Assembly (NCBI GenBank): GCA_021324185.1
Contig: JAJPJN010000010.1
Span: 1 to 59,113 of the forward strand
DNA from: Terriglobia bacterium
GTDB lineage: Bacteria > Acidobacteriota > Terriglobia > Bryobacterales > Bryobacteraceae
DNA: 59,113 bases
Reading direction: 5' to 3'
The notes under the pieces are model-generated. The model saw only the letters and a program-made list of their open reading frames with translations. It did no database searches and had not been told where the DNA came from. The position numbers were made by a program, and so were the translations under genes. Of this stretch, positions 24,982 through 33,342 are shown in pieces; position 1 is the stretch's first letter; each line of letters starts with the position of its first letter.

Positions 24982-25701
24982 ATGCGCGTGAAGGTTCTGT
25001 TTTTCGGGGTGCTAAAAGACATGGTAGGCACTTCGGAAGACACCATCGACGTGCCGGACGGCGCGACGCTAGCGAGCGTATTTACAACCTATGCAGAGCG
25101 TTTCGAAACCCTGGGAGAGAGGCGTCCGTCGATTCTATTTGCCAGGAATCGCGATTTCGCAAAGCCGGAGACGCGGCTGGCCGAAAACGACGAGATTGCG
25201 TTTCTGCCTCCGGTTAGCGGCGGCTCCGGGGAATCGCCGGGCGGCGGCTGTTTTTCACTCACGCGGGAACGGATCAGTTCGAAGGTTCTGGTGAATCAAC
25301 TGCAGCGGCCGGAAGATGGCGCGGTGGTGGTGTTCGAAGGCGTGGTGCGGAATAACACCAAGGGTCGGCCAACCCTGTTTCTGGAATACGAGTGCTATGA
25401 ATCGATGGCGTTAGAGCAGATGAAGCGGATCGGGGACGAGATCGCGTCGCAGTTTGCAATCGGGCGGATCGGAATTGTGCACCGCTTGGGACGCCTGCAG
25501 ATTGGGGAAGTGAGCGTGGCCGTGGTGGTGACGGCGCCGCACCGGAAAGCGGCTTTTGAGTCAGCGTTCGAAGCAATCAATCGGCTGAAACGCGAAGTGC
25601 CGATCTGGAAGAAGGAGTTCTTCGCCGATGGCGCCGTCTGGGTCGACGGCGAATGGGATGAACGGCTGCTTCAAACGCCGGTCCGGAATGAAGTTGAGTA
25701 A
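24982..25701 (+). CDS. MoaD-MoaE fusion, molybdopterin synthase (MoaX-like)
   Basis: This 239-residue protein joins a MoaD ubiquitin-like domain (1-81, KVLFFGVLKDMVG ... FLPPVSGG) to a MoaE domain (about 90-235, with VVVFEGVVRNNTKGR, LEYECYESMA, RLGRLQIGEVSV and PIWKKEFFADG). MoaD must end in a free Gly-Gly for adenylation and thiocarboxylation. Here the diglycine at 80-81 is followed by Ser and a Gly-rich linker, so cleavage after Gly81 is expected, as known for mycobacterial MoaX. The ATG at 24982 gives a standard MoaD N-terminus; a TTG at 24976 is in frame. Other molybdenum-cofactor genes are not adjacent. Confidence 0.93.
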   Translation: MRVKVLFFGVLKDMVGTSEDTIDVPDGATLASVFTTYAERFETLGERRPSILFARNRDFAKPETRLAENDEIAFLPPVSGGSGESPGGGCFSLTRERISSKVLVNQLQRPEDGAVVVFEGVVRNNTKGRPTLFLEYECYESMALEQMKRIGDEIASQFAIGRIGIVHRLGRLQIGEVSVAVVVTAPHRKAAFESAFEAINRLKREVPIWKKEFFADGAVWVDGEWDERLLQTPVRNEVE

Positions 25702-26668
25702 AGCCGCAGGGCCGGTTGCCATCTTCCTTTGCGCCCTCTCGTCGGTAGCGATCGCGCAGTTTAAGCCGGCGGCATCGGCCGGCGGCGCGCCGGCCACGCC
25801 ATCTCAAACGGGTACGGGGTCGCAGACATCGACGCAGCCTCTGTTTTCCGTCAAGGTGAACCTGGTGAGGCTGCTCGTTTCGGTACGCAATTCCGCCGGG
25901 GAACTGATCACGAATCTGGAGCGCCAGGACTTTCGCGTGCTCGATAGCGGTGTAGAGCAAACCATTGCCGTATTTGAGCGCAATACCTCAATGCCGCTTT
26001 CGGTGGCGGTCATGATCGACACCAGCGGCAGCACACGGGCAGATCTGCGCTATGAAGTCGATTCGGTGCTGCGGTTTATTCCTACGCTGCTGAATGCCGG
26101 GAATCCGGACGACACGTTCGCGCTGTTCAGTTTTAACTGGCGCGTCAATCTGGAAGCCGATTTTTCGCGCAGCTTTAAACGCGCCGAACACGTGCTACAC
26201 GCGCTGCGCGGAGAAGGCGGCACTTCGCTTTACGACGCGATTTACCTGGTGAGCGATACTCTTTCAACGCGCGAAGGCCGCCACGTCATGGTGGTGGTGA
26301 CGGACGGCGGCGACACCACGAGTTACAAAAAATATCCGGATGCTCTGGCGGCCGCACAAAGGGCCGATGTCGTCATCTATCCCGTGGTGGTGATTCCAAT
26401 CGCCGGCGATGCGGGACGGAACACCGGCGGAGAACACGCGCTGGCGACTCTGGCTGCCTCAACCGGAGGCCGTATCTTCAATCCCGACAGCTACGAACAC
26501 CTGGATAGCGCGTTCGCCGATATTCTGCGCGAACTACGGACGCAATATCTGCTGGGATATTACCCACGCGGCGTGCGCGAGCAACCGCGTTCGTTTCATC
26601 CCATCAAAGTGGAAGTTCCCAATGCGCCAGTCCGCATATCGGCTCGCAGCGGGTATTACGAGCCGTAG
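25688..26668 (+). CDS. Exported VWFA-related Acidobacterial-domain protein (TIGR03436 type)
   Basis: This 326-residue protein has a signal peptide (1-23), TIGR03436-like entry LVRLLVSVRNSAGELI, and a VWA domain with an intact metal site: VMIDTSGST at 108-116, then GGTSLYDAIY and VVVTDGGDTTS. It ends QYLLGYYPRGVRE ... SARSGYYEP, as usual for the family. Unlike the 698-residue paralogue at 1197-3293 it keeps the DxSxS motif. Its ATG at 25688 lies inside the end of the MoaD-MoaE gene (14-base overlap). Role unknown. Confidence 0.9.
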   Translation: MKLSKAAGPVAIFLCALSSVAIAQFKPAASAGGAPATPSQTGTGSQTSTQPLFSVKVNLVRLLVSVRNSAGELITNLERQDFRVLDSGVEQTIAVFERNTSMPLSVAVMIDTSGSTRADLRYEVDSVLRFIPTLLNAGNPDDTFALFSFNWRVNLEADFSRSFKRAEHVLHALRGEGGTSLYDAIYLVSDTLSTREGRHVMVVVTDGGDTTSYKKYPDALAAAQRADVVIYPVVVIPIAGDAGRNTGGEHALATLAASTGGRIFNPDSYEHLDSAFADILRELRTQYLLGYYPRGVREQPRSFHPIKVEVPNAPVRISARSGYYEP

Positions 26669-26705
26669 CAATCGCTTTCGGGCGTCCGTGTGTTGAACTG
26701 AAATT

Positions 26706-27536
26706 ATGTCCAACTATGTGGATGCGGCGATCGAAATCGCGCGCGAGGCAGGACAGGTGCTGCTTGCTCATCGCGGTGTCGCCTTTGAGCTCAAGGGCGA
26801 TTACGATCTGGTGACGGCGGCGGACCGGGCCAGCGAGCAGCTCGTCATCAAGCGCCTGCGCGAGAGATTTCCGGGTCATGGCATCGTTGCCGAAGAAGGG
26901 GGCCGCGCCGAAATGAATGCAGAGCTCCGCTGGTACGTGGACCCGCTTGACGGCACGACTAATTTTGCGCATGGGTATCCGCTATGGAACGTCACCCTGG
27001 CTCTGGCCTTGCACGGCGAGGTGATTGCGGGCGTGATTTACGACCCGCTGAATCGTGAGCTGTTTGCCGCTGAAAAAGGGGGCGGCGCACGGCTGAACGG
27101 GGCTCCGATTCACGTCAGCAAGACGCGAAGTTTGAACGATTCGCTGGTTGCGACCGGCTTTCCCAGCCGCAAGCGGCATCAAAACGTCAACATTCACTTT
27201 TACTATCAGCTTGCGATGCTGACGCATGGCGTGCGCCGGGGCGGGTCCGCAGCGCTCGATCTGGCTTATACGGCCTGCGGGCGGCTGGAAGCATTCTGGG
27301 AGTTCGGCCTGAATCCGTGGGACATGGCTGCGGGAACCCTTTTGGTGCAAGAGGCGGGTGGAACGGTCACCGGGATGGCGGGCGAGCGGCTGGATCTGCA
27401 CGGCAAATACGTTCTGGCCGATAACGGCCGCATCCACGAGGAGATTCTGGATCTGTTTGCTGCAATTTTTCGCGGCGAGTATCGGTATGAAATGCCGGCG
27501 CTTCCCGCGCCCGAGTGGGAGATGCAGCATGGCTGA
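26706..27536 (+). CDS. suhB: Inositol-1-monophosphatase family phosphatase
   Basis: This 276-residue protein carries the Mg-dependent phosphatase motifs: EEGGRAE near 62-68, DPLDGTTNFAHG near 79-90, and PWDMAAGTLLVQEAGG near 205-220. It hydrolyses inositol monophosphates or related sugar phosphates; SuhB homologues also have a role in rRNA transcription in enterobacteria. It is followed by hemQ with an 8-base overlap. It is 37 bases downstream of the VWFA gene, so the four genes 24982-28365 may share a transcript. Confidence 0.92.
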   Translation: MSNYVDAAIEIAREAGQVLLAHRGVAFELKGDYDLVTAADRASEQLVIKRLRERFPGHGIVAEEGGRAEMNAELRWYVDPLDGTTNFAHGYPLWNVTLALALHGEVIAGVIYDPLNRELFAAEKGGGARLNGAPIHVSKTRSLNDSLVATGFPSRKRHQNVNIHFYYQLAMLTHGVRRGGSAALDLAYTACGRLEAFWEFGLNPWDMAAGTLLVQEAGGTVTGMAGERLDLHGKYVLADNGRIHEEILDLFAAIFRGEYRYEMPALPAPEWEMQHG

Positions 27537-28365
27537 ATTGCCTGCCGTCCCGCTGACGCTCGAAGGCGCCTGGATTCTTCACCAGATGTTCCGCATCCGG
27601 CGCTCGGCCTGGCGAAACCTGCCGGAATCGGAGCAGGAAGCGCTGGTGGAGGAAGCACGGCCGGCATTAGACTCGAACAGATCGGCTCTTTATTTGTTGA
27701 TCGGGCACAAGGGCGATCTGCTGCTGCTGCATTTTCGCGATTCGCTCGAAGAATTGCATCGCGCCGAACTGTCGCTTGCGCAATCCCGGCTTTCCGATTA
27801 CCTGGAACCCACACACTCGTATCTTTCGGTGGTGGAACTGGGGCTTTACGAATCTACTGCAAAGACGTATCAAGCCTTGCAAGAGAAAGGGGTGGAACCG
27901 CATTCGGAAGAATGGAACGCGGGCGTGAAGGAGGTGCTGGGACGGCAATCGGCGGCGATGGCGCCGCGCCTTTTTCCCGAGATTCCGGCAGCGAGATACA
28001 TCTGCTTTTATCCCATGGACCGCAAACGCGGTGAGCAGAAGAACTGGTATCAGGTCCCTATGACGGAGCGGCAGCGGATGATGCATGAACACGGCCTGAT
28101 CGGGCGCCGCTACGCCGATTGCGTGCGCCAGATCATTTCCAGCTCGATCGGCTTTGATGACTGGGAGTGGGGTGTCGATCTCTTTGCCGACGATCCGCTG
28201 GTTTTTAAGAAGCTGATCTACGAAATGCGGTTTGATGAAGTGAGCGCCGTGTATGCCCTGTTCGGAACCTTTTATATCGGGCTGCGCACCGATTCCGGCA
28301 ATTTGCCCGATCTGCTGAAGAATTTCGGGGGCCACTCTCAAGAGTCCGGCAGACCGCAAAGTTAA
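27529..28365 (+). CDS. hemQ: Coproheme decarboxylase HemQ (chlorite dismutase family)
   Basis: From the ATG at 27529 the protein has 278 residues. The C-terminal half shows NWYQVPMTERQRMMHEHG with a conserved Tyr at 174 and the proximal His at 188, then GIGRRYADCV-like and SSSIGFDDWEWGVDLFADDP blocks. HemQ converts iron-coproporphyrin III to heme b in the coproporphyrin-dependent pathway. The frame is open upstream to 27358 but crosses suhB; the chosen start overlaps the suhB stop by 8 bases. No other heme gene is in the window. Confidence 0.9.
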   Translation: MAELPAVPLTLEGAWILHQMFRIRRSAWRNLPESEQEALVEEARPALDSNRSALYLLIGHKGDLLLLHFRDSLEELHRAELSLAQSRLSDYLEPTHSYLSVVELGLYESTAKTYQALQEKGVEPHSEEWNAGVKEVLGRQSAAMAPRLFPEIPAARYICFYPMDRKRGEQKNWYQVPMTERQRMMHEHGLIGRRYADCVRQIISSSIGFDDWEWGVDLFADDPLVFKKLIYEMRFDEVSAVYALFGTFYIGLRTDSGNLPDLLKNFGGHSQESGRPQS

Positions 28366-28370
28366 ATAAA

Positions 28371-28826
28371 TCACTTGCGATAAACAACCGCTCCATGCCT
28401 GTGGATGTGGCTACCTATGACGCCTCCCACGGAGGCGCCGATTGGGATTCCATATATACGCGCATAGGCACGCCCTTCGGGATCGCTCGACTGCTGCCCT
28501 CCGAGGAAGCCCAGCAACCCACCAACCGCAGCACCGGCAACGGCCCCCACGATCATCTTGTTATGCTCAGGCATTTCCAGCCGAACTTCCCGGACCTGAT
28601 CGCGCAGAAACACAAGTCTTCTAGTGATCTGCCCGATGTCTTTATCGCAAGTAAGCTCTAAATCCGTAACTTTGACCAACTCGCAATCCTGCCTTGCCCG
28701 TTTGACAACGCTGATCGGTGTCCCGGGCGCAAGTTTTTCCAGATCCTGCCATTGATTCCTCTGCGCGCGCGCAGCGGCAACCGAGCTGTATGAGAGAGCA
28801 ATGATGCCAGTCCATCTCCAGATCAT
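28371..28826 (-). CDS. Exported glycine-zipper protein, unknown function
   Basis: This 151-residue protein starts at the ATG at 28826 with a signal peptide (1-22, ending AAARAQ). A short beta-rich middle contains two Cys (CELVKVTDLELTC). A glycine-zipper helix (MIVGAVAGAAVGGLLGFLGG) is followed by a second Gly-rich segment (IPIGASVGGVIGSHIH). Glycine zippers suggest membrane or envelope insertion. I assign no family. It converges with hemQ, 5 bases apart. Upstream in-frame ATG at 28877 is a poorer start because it buries the signal peptide. Confidence 0.7.
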   Translation of the reverse strand: MIWRWTGIIALSYSSVAAARAQRNQWQDLEKLAPGTPISVVKRARQDCELVKVTDLELTCDKDIGQITRRLVFLRDQVREVRLEMPEHNKMIVGAVAGAAVGGLLGFLGGQQSSDPEGRAYARIYGIPIGASVGGVIGSHIHRHGAVVYRK

Positions 28827-28870
28827 GGCCGGATCATAATCTGAAAATTCAACACCCGAGGGGTGAGCAA

Positions 28871-28892
28871 AGGACACTTTCGAAAGTGTCCT
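28871..28892. terminator. Perfect 22-bp palindrome at the 3' end of the GntR gene
   Basis: AGGACACTTTCGAAAGTGTCCT is an exact inverted repeat, overlapping the first bases of the GntR stop codon (28891-28893). On the minus strand it is followed by TTTGCTC, so it could act as a weak intrinsic terminator. Because it is fully symmetric it may also be a dispersed palindromic repeat or protein-binding site lying between the gntR gene and the glycine-zipper gene. Confidence 0.55.
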
Positions 28893-29796
28893 ACGCCCCG
28901 TAAAACCGTTCGTAGGCTTTCAGGCCGGCGATCGCCGCATCGGACACAAGCTCGAAGACGATCTTATGAATACGATCCGGAATTGCAGCCGCGGTGAGGA
29001 CATCGCACACAACCGCCGAACTGGCCGCGAGACCACGAGTCCACCCCTCCACCTTGGTATCGCGAAACAGCACCGCTTCAGGATGGTATCCGGCGGCGGT
29101 CAACACCGTTCGCGCAATGTCAAGGAACCCGGACCAGCCCGACGCGATGACGACCAATACCTCCGGCGGGACTGGAAGATATCTGGCAAGTGATCTGCCA
29201 ACTGACCGCACTTGCAGCGCCACAACCTCTGTCCCGGCCGGTAAAATCGCACGCAGCTCCGCGTGTTTACTCGGTAGCGTCACGAAAACCGAGTCGCTCG
29301 CGAACGGGCTAAGTTTGGCTGCCTCTGGTTCAATACAGAGAACTGCCCACGCCAGCGACTGGCGCAATTCCTGACAAACGATGGCCCGTAGGCCCTCATC
29401 CGGGTGAACGAAGATAAAGCGCCGCGGGCGCAACCCGAGCCAGTGATCCAGCCGCGTCCGGGCCGCACTCGCCGTAAGCCCGGCAGACCGCGCTCCGCGT
29501 AGAAAATCAAGCGCGAGCCGGTCCAAGGCCTGCAGTTGAAGCTCGCCGCTGCTATTCTGCCTGGCACGCACATAAACGCCGCTGCCGCGAACGGGCTCCA
29601 CCCAGCCGAAATCCTGTAGTTGCTGATAGGCCGCGCTGACCGTATTCGGATGAAGCTGAAAGCGTTTGGCAAGAGCCCGTGTACTAGGCAAGCGTCTCCC
29701 CGGAGCCAGTTCACCGCTGGCAATCGCCAGCATCAACTGGGTAACGAGCTGATTCCGAATCGAAATAGTACCGTCGCGAGCAAACCAAAGCTGCAC
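28891..29796 (-). CDS. GntR-family transcriptional regulator with atypical C-terminal domain
   Basis: This 301-residue regulator has an N-terminal GntR winged helix (about 10-75: LVTQLMLAIASGELAPGRRL, RALAKRFQLHPNTVSAAYQQ, VRGSGVYV). The remaining 220 residues are neither a clear FCD/UTRA domain nor a full aminotransferase. They alternate strand/helix (RFIFVHPDEGLRAIV, EVLVVIASGWSGFLDIAR), suggesting a Rossmann-like or periplasmic-binding-type ligand domain. The start is GTG without a ribosome site. On the minus strand TATACAAT lies 16 bases upstream, with two TACA direct half-sites nearby. The target is unknown. Confidence 0.82.
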   Translation of the reverse strand: MQLWFARDGTISIRNQLVTQLMLAIASGELAPGRRLPSTRALAKRFQLHPNTVSAAYQQLQDFGWVEPVRGSGVYVRARQNSSGELQLQALDRLALDFLRGARSAGLTASAARTRLDHWLGLRPRRFIFVHPDEGLRAIVCQELRQSLAWAVLCIEPEAAKLSPFASDSVFVTLPSKHAELRAILPAGTEVVALQVRSVGRSLARYLPVPPEVLVVIASGWSGFLDIARTVLTAAGYHPEAVLFRDTKVEGWTRGLAASSAVVCDVLTAAAIPDRIHKIVFELVSDAAIAGLKAYERFYGA

Positions 29797-29965
29797 GTCA
29801 GCAAGAATTGTATAAAGTGTAACGAGACTCTTAGCCGGTTGAAGCCCTCAAGGGCGGCGCTTTCATTGCTCCGGCAGCGCGTTATCGCCCATCCGCGGGC
29901 AGCTCCTGGTAAATACACGAAACACAAAGCCCGACGTTCGGAGTGTTACGCTTAGAATTCGAAAA

Positions 29966-31270
29966 ATGCGTACAGTCGACCTCATTCGCCGCAAACGAGA
30001 TGCCGAAGAACTCGCTCCCGAAGAGCTGCAGCAACTGATTGACGGCTATACACGCGGAGACATCCCCGACTATCAAATGGCCGCGTTCCTGATGGCTGTT
30101 TTCTACTCGGGCATGACCGACCGGGAAGTCAGCGCCATGACCGAATCGATGATGAATTCGGGCTCCATTGTTGACCTTTCGTCCATTCCCGGCATTAAAG
30201 TTGACAAGCATTCGACGGGCGGCGTGGGCGACAAAACCAGCTTGATTGCCTCGCCCATAGCCGCGGCATCAGGCGTGGTGGTGCCGATGATTTCGGGGCG
30301 CGCTTTGGGGCATACCGGGGGTACGCTCGACAAACTCGAATCTATTCCGGGCTTTCGAACCGATCTCAGCATTGACGAGTTCCGGTCCCTTCTGGCCGAG
30401 CACAAACTTGCATTCATCGGCCAGACGGAAGAGATCGCGCCTGCCGACGGCAAGCTGTATGCGCTGCGTGATGTCACTGCAACGGTGGAATCTATTCCTC
30501 TGATTGCGTCGTCCATTATGTCCAAAAAGCTCGCGGTCAGCCTGGATGCGCTTGTTTTGGACGTGAAGGTCGGCTCCGGTGCTTTCATGAAAAAGCAGGT
30601 GGATGCGCGGCGGCTGGCACAGATGATGGTGGGGATCGGGCGCCGGCTCGATAAGCGCGTTCAGGCGCTGATTACCGATATGAATCAGCCGCTCGGCTAC
30701 GCTATCGGCAATGCGCTGGAGGTGATGGAGGTTTCACAGACGCTGCAGAACGTTGGGCCATCCGACCTGACGCGTATTTCGCTCGAGCTGGCCGCGCGTA
30801 TGATCTATCTCGGGAAGATCACCAAGACTCTGGACGAAGCGCGGGAAACGGCGCAGGCGAAATTGCTCGACGGCTCCGGCTATCGCAAGTTGAAGGACGT
30901 AATTCAGGCCCAGGGTGGGGATCCGCGCGTACTGGACCGGTTCGAACTGCTGCCGAACGCCACCGGAGCGCAGGAAATCACGACCAGCCGCGGCGGTTAC
31001 GTTAGCGGCATCGATGCGGAATCGATCGGGCAGGCATCGGCCATGATCGGCGCCGGCCGTAACACCAAGGAAGACACAATCGATCCGGCCGTGGGTGTCA
31101 TTCTGGAAGTCAAAGTCGGCCAGAAGATCGATCCGGGCAGCATTCTCTGCCGTATCTATTACACCAGCGAGGAACACCTGGAAGAGGCAGCCGAACTTGT
31201 TGAGGACGCCTTCCGCATCTCGCAGCAGCCGGTTGAAGAGCGCGACCTGATCCTCGAAGTGGTCAGCTAG
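29966..31270 (+). CDS. pdp: Pyrimidine-nucleoside (thymidine) phosphorylase
   Basis: This 434-residue enzyme shows the family signature KHSTGGVGDKTSL near residue 81, SGRALGHTGGTLDKLE, and LVLDVKVGSGAFMK. It phosphorolyses thymidine/uridine/deoxyuridine to base and sugar-1-phosphate. The C-terminal barrel-sandwich domain (GYVSGIDAESIGQASAMIGAGR) is complete. It heads a plus-strand operon with a nucleoside transporter (10-base gap), purine-nucleoside phosphorylase and HAD phosphatase. Sequence resembles the Bacillus Pdp type more than E. coli DeoA, but specificity is not certain. Confidence 0.94.
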   Translation: MRTVDLIRRKRDAEELAPEELQQLIDGYTRGDIPDYQMAAFLMAVFYSGMTDREVSAMTESMMNSGSIVDLSSIPGIKVDKHSTGGVGDKTSLIASPIAAASGVVVPMISGRALGHTGGTLDKLESIPGFRTDLSIDEFRSLLAEHKLAFIGQTEEIAPADGKLYALRDVTATVESIPLIASSIMSKKLAVSLDALVLDVKVGSGAFMKKQVDARRLAQMMVGIGRRLDKRVQALITDMNQPLGYAIGNALEVMEVSQTLQNVGPSDLTRISLELAARMIYLGKITKTLDEARETAQAKLLDGSGYRKLKDVIQAQGGDPRVLDRFELLPNATGAQEITTSRGGYVSGIDAESIGQASAMIGAGRNTKEDTIDPAVGVILEVKVGQKIDPGSILCRIYYTSEEHLEEAAELVEDAFRISQQPVEERDLILEVVS

Positions 31271-31280
31271 CCGAAACTGA

Positions 31281-32501
31281 ATGGCGAGATTTGACGGGCT
31301 CGTCGGGCTGGTAGCCATCGTCCTTTGCGCCTATCTGTTTTCAAAGAACAGGCAGGCGATTCAAAAGCGCATCGTGATTTGGGGGCTGGCGCTGCAGTTC
31401 GCCTTCGCCTTTCTGGTGCTGAAAACGCAACTCGGGCAGGTCTTTTATGTAATCAGCCTGTTCGTGAACGCACTGCTGAACTACACGCTGGCTGGATCTA
31501 CCTTTGTTTTCGGCGACAAGTTGGGGCAGCGCACGCCGGAGTTCGGCGTCATTTTTGCTTTTCAGGTGCTGCCGATCGTCATCTTTATCTGCTCGCTTTT
31601 CGCGATTCTTTACTATCTGGGTGTCATGCAGGTGTTTGTCAAAGGCATGGCGGTTTTCATGCAGAAATTCATGGGGACCAGTGGCGCTGAATCCACCTCC
31701 GTGGCGGCCAGCATCGTGATGGGCCAGACGGAAGCGCCTATCACGATTCGTCCTTTTCTCGCCAGCCTTACCGAATCTGAACTCTTCACGGTGATGACCA
31801 GCGGCATGGCCCATGTCTCCGGTTCCGTGATGGCGGCTTATGTCGCCATTGCCGGTGTTTCCATCACGCATCTGTTAACTGCCGTGATTATGACTGCGCC
31901 TGCAACCATCATGCTGGCGAAGATGTTCGTTCCGGAAACGGGGAAGCCGCTGACGGCGGGCACGGTGAAAGTTGAAGTCGAAAAGCAGGGTGTCAATTTG
32001 ATTGATGCGGCAGCGCGCGGAGCGGGAGACGGGTTGCATCTGGCGTTGAATATTGCGGGCATGCTGATCGCGTTTCTCGCCTTAATCGCGATGTGCAACG
32101 GGTTCCTCGGATGGCTGCACGGGTATGCACACTGGATTCCGCCTTCGATGCAAGCGATTCTGGCCGTGATCTTCGCGCCGATTGCGTGGGCCCTCGGCGT
32201 TAGCTGGCACGACTGCGCCACGGTCGGCAATCTTTTGGGAACTCGCATGATCCTGAACGAATTTGTGGCTTTTGTGGATCTCGGCAAAATCGGCGCCACG
32301 CTGCAACACCGCTCGTTTGTGATTGCCACTTTCGCGCTCTGCGGGTTTGCGAATCTCAGCTCCATTGCGATTCAGATTGGTGGTATTGGCGCGCTTGCGC
32401 CTTCGCGAAAATCCGACCTGGCCAGATTGGGAGTAAAGGCGATGCTGGTGGGAACGTTGGCCAATTTTATGTCGGCCTGTATCGCCGGAATCCTGCTGTA
32501 A
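31281..32501 (+). CDS. Concentrative nucleoside transporter (NupC/CNT family)
   Basis: This 406-residue inner-membrane protein has about ten hydrophobic segments and the CNT motifs VMGQTEAPITIRPFL near 150-164 and NEFVAFVDLG near 328-337, which form the Na+/H+-coupled nucleoside site. Between two nucleoside phosphorylase genes it most likely imports nucleosides for salvage or catabolism. It ends 7 bases before the purine-nucleoside phosphorylase start. Confidence 0.94.
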   Translation: MARFDGLVGLVAIVLCAYLFSKNRQAIQKRIVIWGLALQFAFAFLVLKTQLGQVFYVISLFVNALLNYTLAGSTFVFGDKLGQRTPEFGVIFAFQVLPIVIFICSLFAILYYLGVMQVFVKGMAVFMQKFMGTSGAESTSVAASIVMGQTEAPITIRPFLASLTESELFTVMTSGMAHVSGSVMAAYVAIAGVSITHLLTAVIMTAPATIMLAKMFVPETGKPLTAGTVKVEVEKQGVNLIDAAARGAGDGLHLALNIAGMLIAFLALIAMCNGFLGWLHGYAHWIPPSMQAILAVIFAPIAWALGVSWHDCATVGNLLGTRMILNEFVAFVDLGKIGATLQHRSFVIATFALCGFANLSSIAIQIGGIGALAPSRKSDLARLGVKAMLVGTLANFMSACIAGILL

Positions 32502-32508
32502 TCGAGAC

Positions 32509-33342
32509 ATGCGGGACGCCGCTCGACTGATTGAATCGAAAACTTCCATACGGCCCAAAGTGGGCGTCGTGCTCGGGAGCGGTCTGGGCGCGTTCGCTGA
32601 TTCGCTGATCCGCTCGGTGAAGATTCCCTACAGCGAGATACCGGGCTTACCGGTTTCGACAGCGATCGGCCATGCGGGGCAGCTTGTGATCGGAACGCAG
32701 GGGGCAAATGGAAAAGCGGCAGTGGATGTGGCGGTCATGTCGGGGCGCTTTCATCTGTATGAAGGCTACACGCCCCAGCAGGTGGTTGCCGGTATCCGGC
32801 TGTTGGGCCAGTTGGGCGTGCGCCGCGTCGTGCTGACGAATGCTGCAGGCGGAATCAATCCTGACTATGCGGAAGGCGCGCTGGTTCTGATTTCGGATCA
32901 CATCAATTTACAGGGCGCGAATCCGCTGGTGGGCGTGAACAATCCCGAACTCGGCCCGCGCTTTCCGGATATGACGGAAGCCTATTCGGCTGGACTGCGG
33001 CAAATTGCGCGTGACGCCGCGGCCGAATTGGAAATCGAGATCTTTGAAGGCGTCTATGCCGCCATGTTGGGCCCGAGCTATGAAACGCCCGCCGAGATCC
33101 GGTTCCTGAAAACGATCGGCGCCGACCTGGTGGGAATGTCCACCGCGCTGGAAACCATTGCCGCGAACCAGATGAATATGGAGGTGCTCGGCATCTCCTG
33201 CGTGACAAATCTGGCAGCGGGATTGAGTGGCCGAAAGCTGAGTCATGCGGAAGTTCTCGAAATCGGCCGGCGCGTCGCGTCCACTTTCATCAAGCTGCTG
33301 AGCGGAATTCTTCCGCGATTGGACTCAGCGGATATCGCATGA
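32509..33342 (+). CDS. punA: Purine-nucleoside phosphorylase (trimeric PNP type)
   Basis: This 277-residue enzyme shows VGVVLGSGLGAFAD (phosphate loop, about 19-32), MSGRFHLYEGYTPQQV, LTNAAGGINPDY, MLGPSYETPAEIRFL and GMSTALETIAANQM, all hallmarks of trimeric PNPs acting on guanosine/inosine. It overlaps the HAD gene by ATGA. Together with the upstream phosphorylase and CNT transporter it gives the cell uptake and phosphorolysis of both purine and pyrimidine nucleosides. Confidence 0.95.
   Translation: MRDAARLIESKTSIRPKVGVVLGSGLGAFADSLIRSVKIPYSEIPGLPVSTAIGHAGQLVIGTQGANGKAAVDVAVMSGRFHLYEGYTPQQVVAGIRLLGQLGVRRVVLTNAAGGINPDYAEGALVLISDHINLQGANPLVGVNNPELGPRFPDMTEAYSAGLRQIARDAAAELEIEIFEGVYAAMLGPSYETPAEIRFLKTIGADLVGMSTALETIAANQMNMEVLGISCVTNLAAGLSGRKLSHAEVLEIGRRVASTFIKLLSGILPRLDSADIA

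Noticed and set aside
27358-27528. 57-residue N-terminal extension of HemQ
   Set aside because: It lies out of frame inside suhB and has unrelated composition; the ATG at 27529 gives a normal start.
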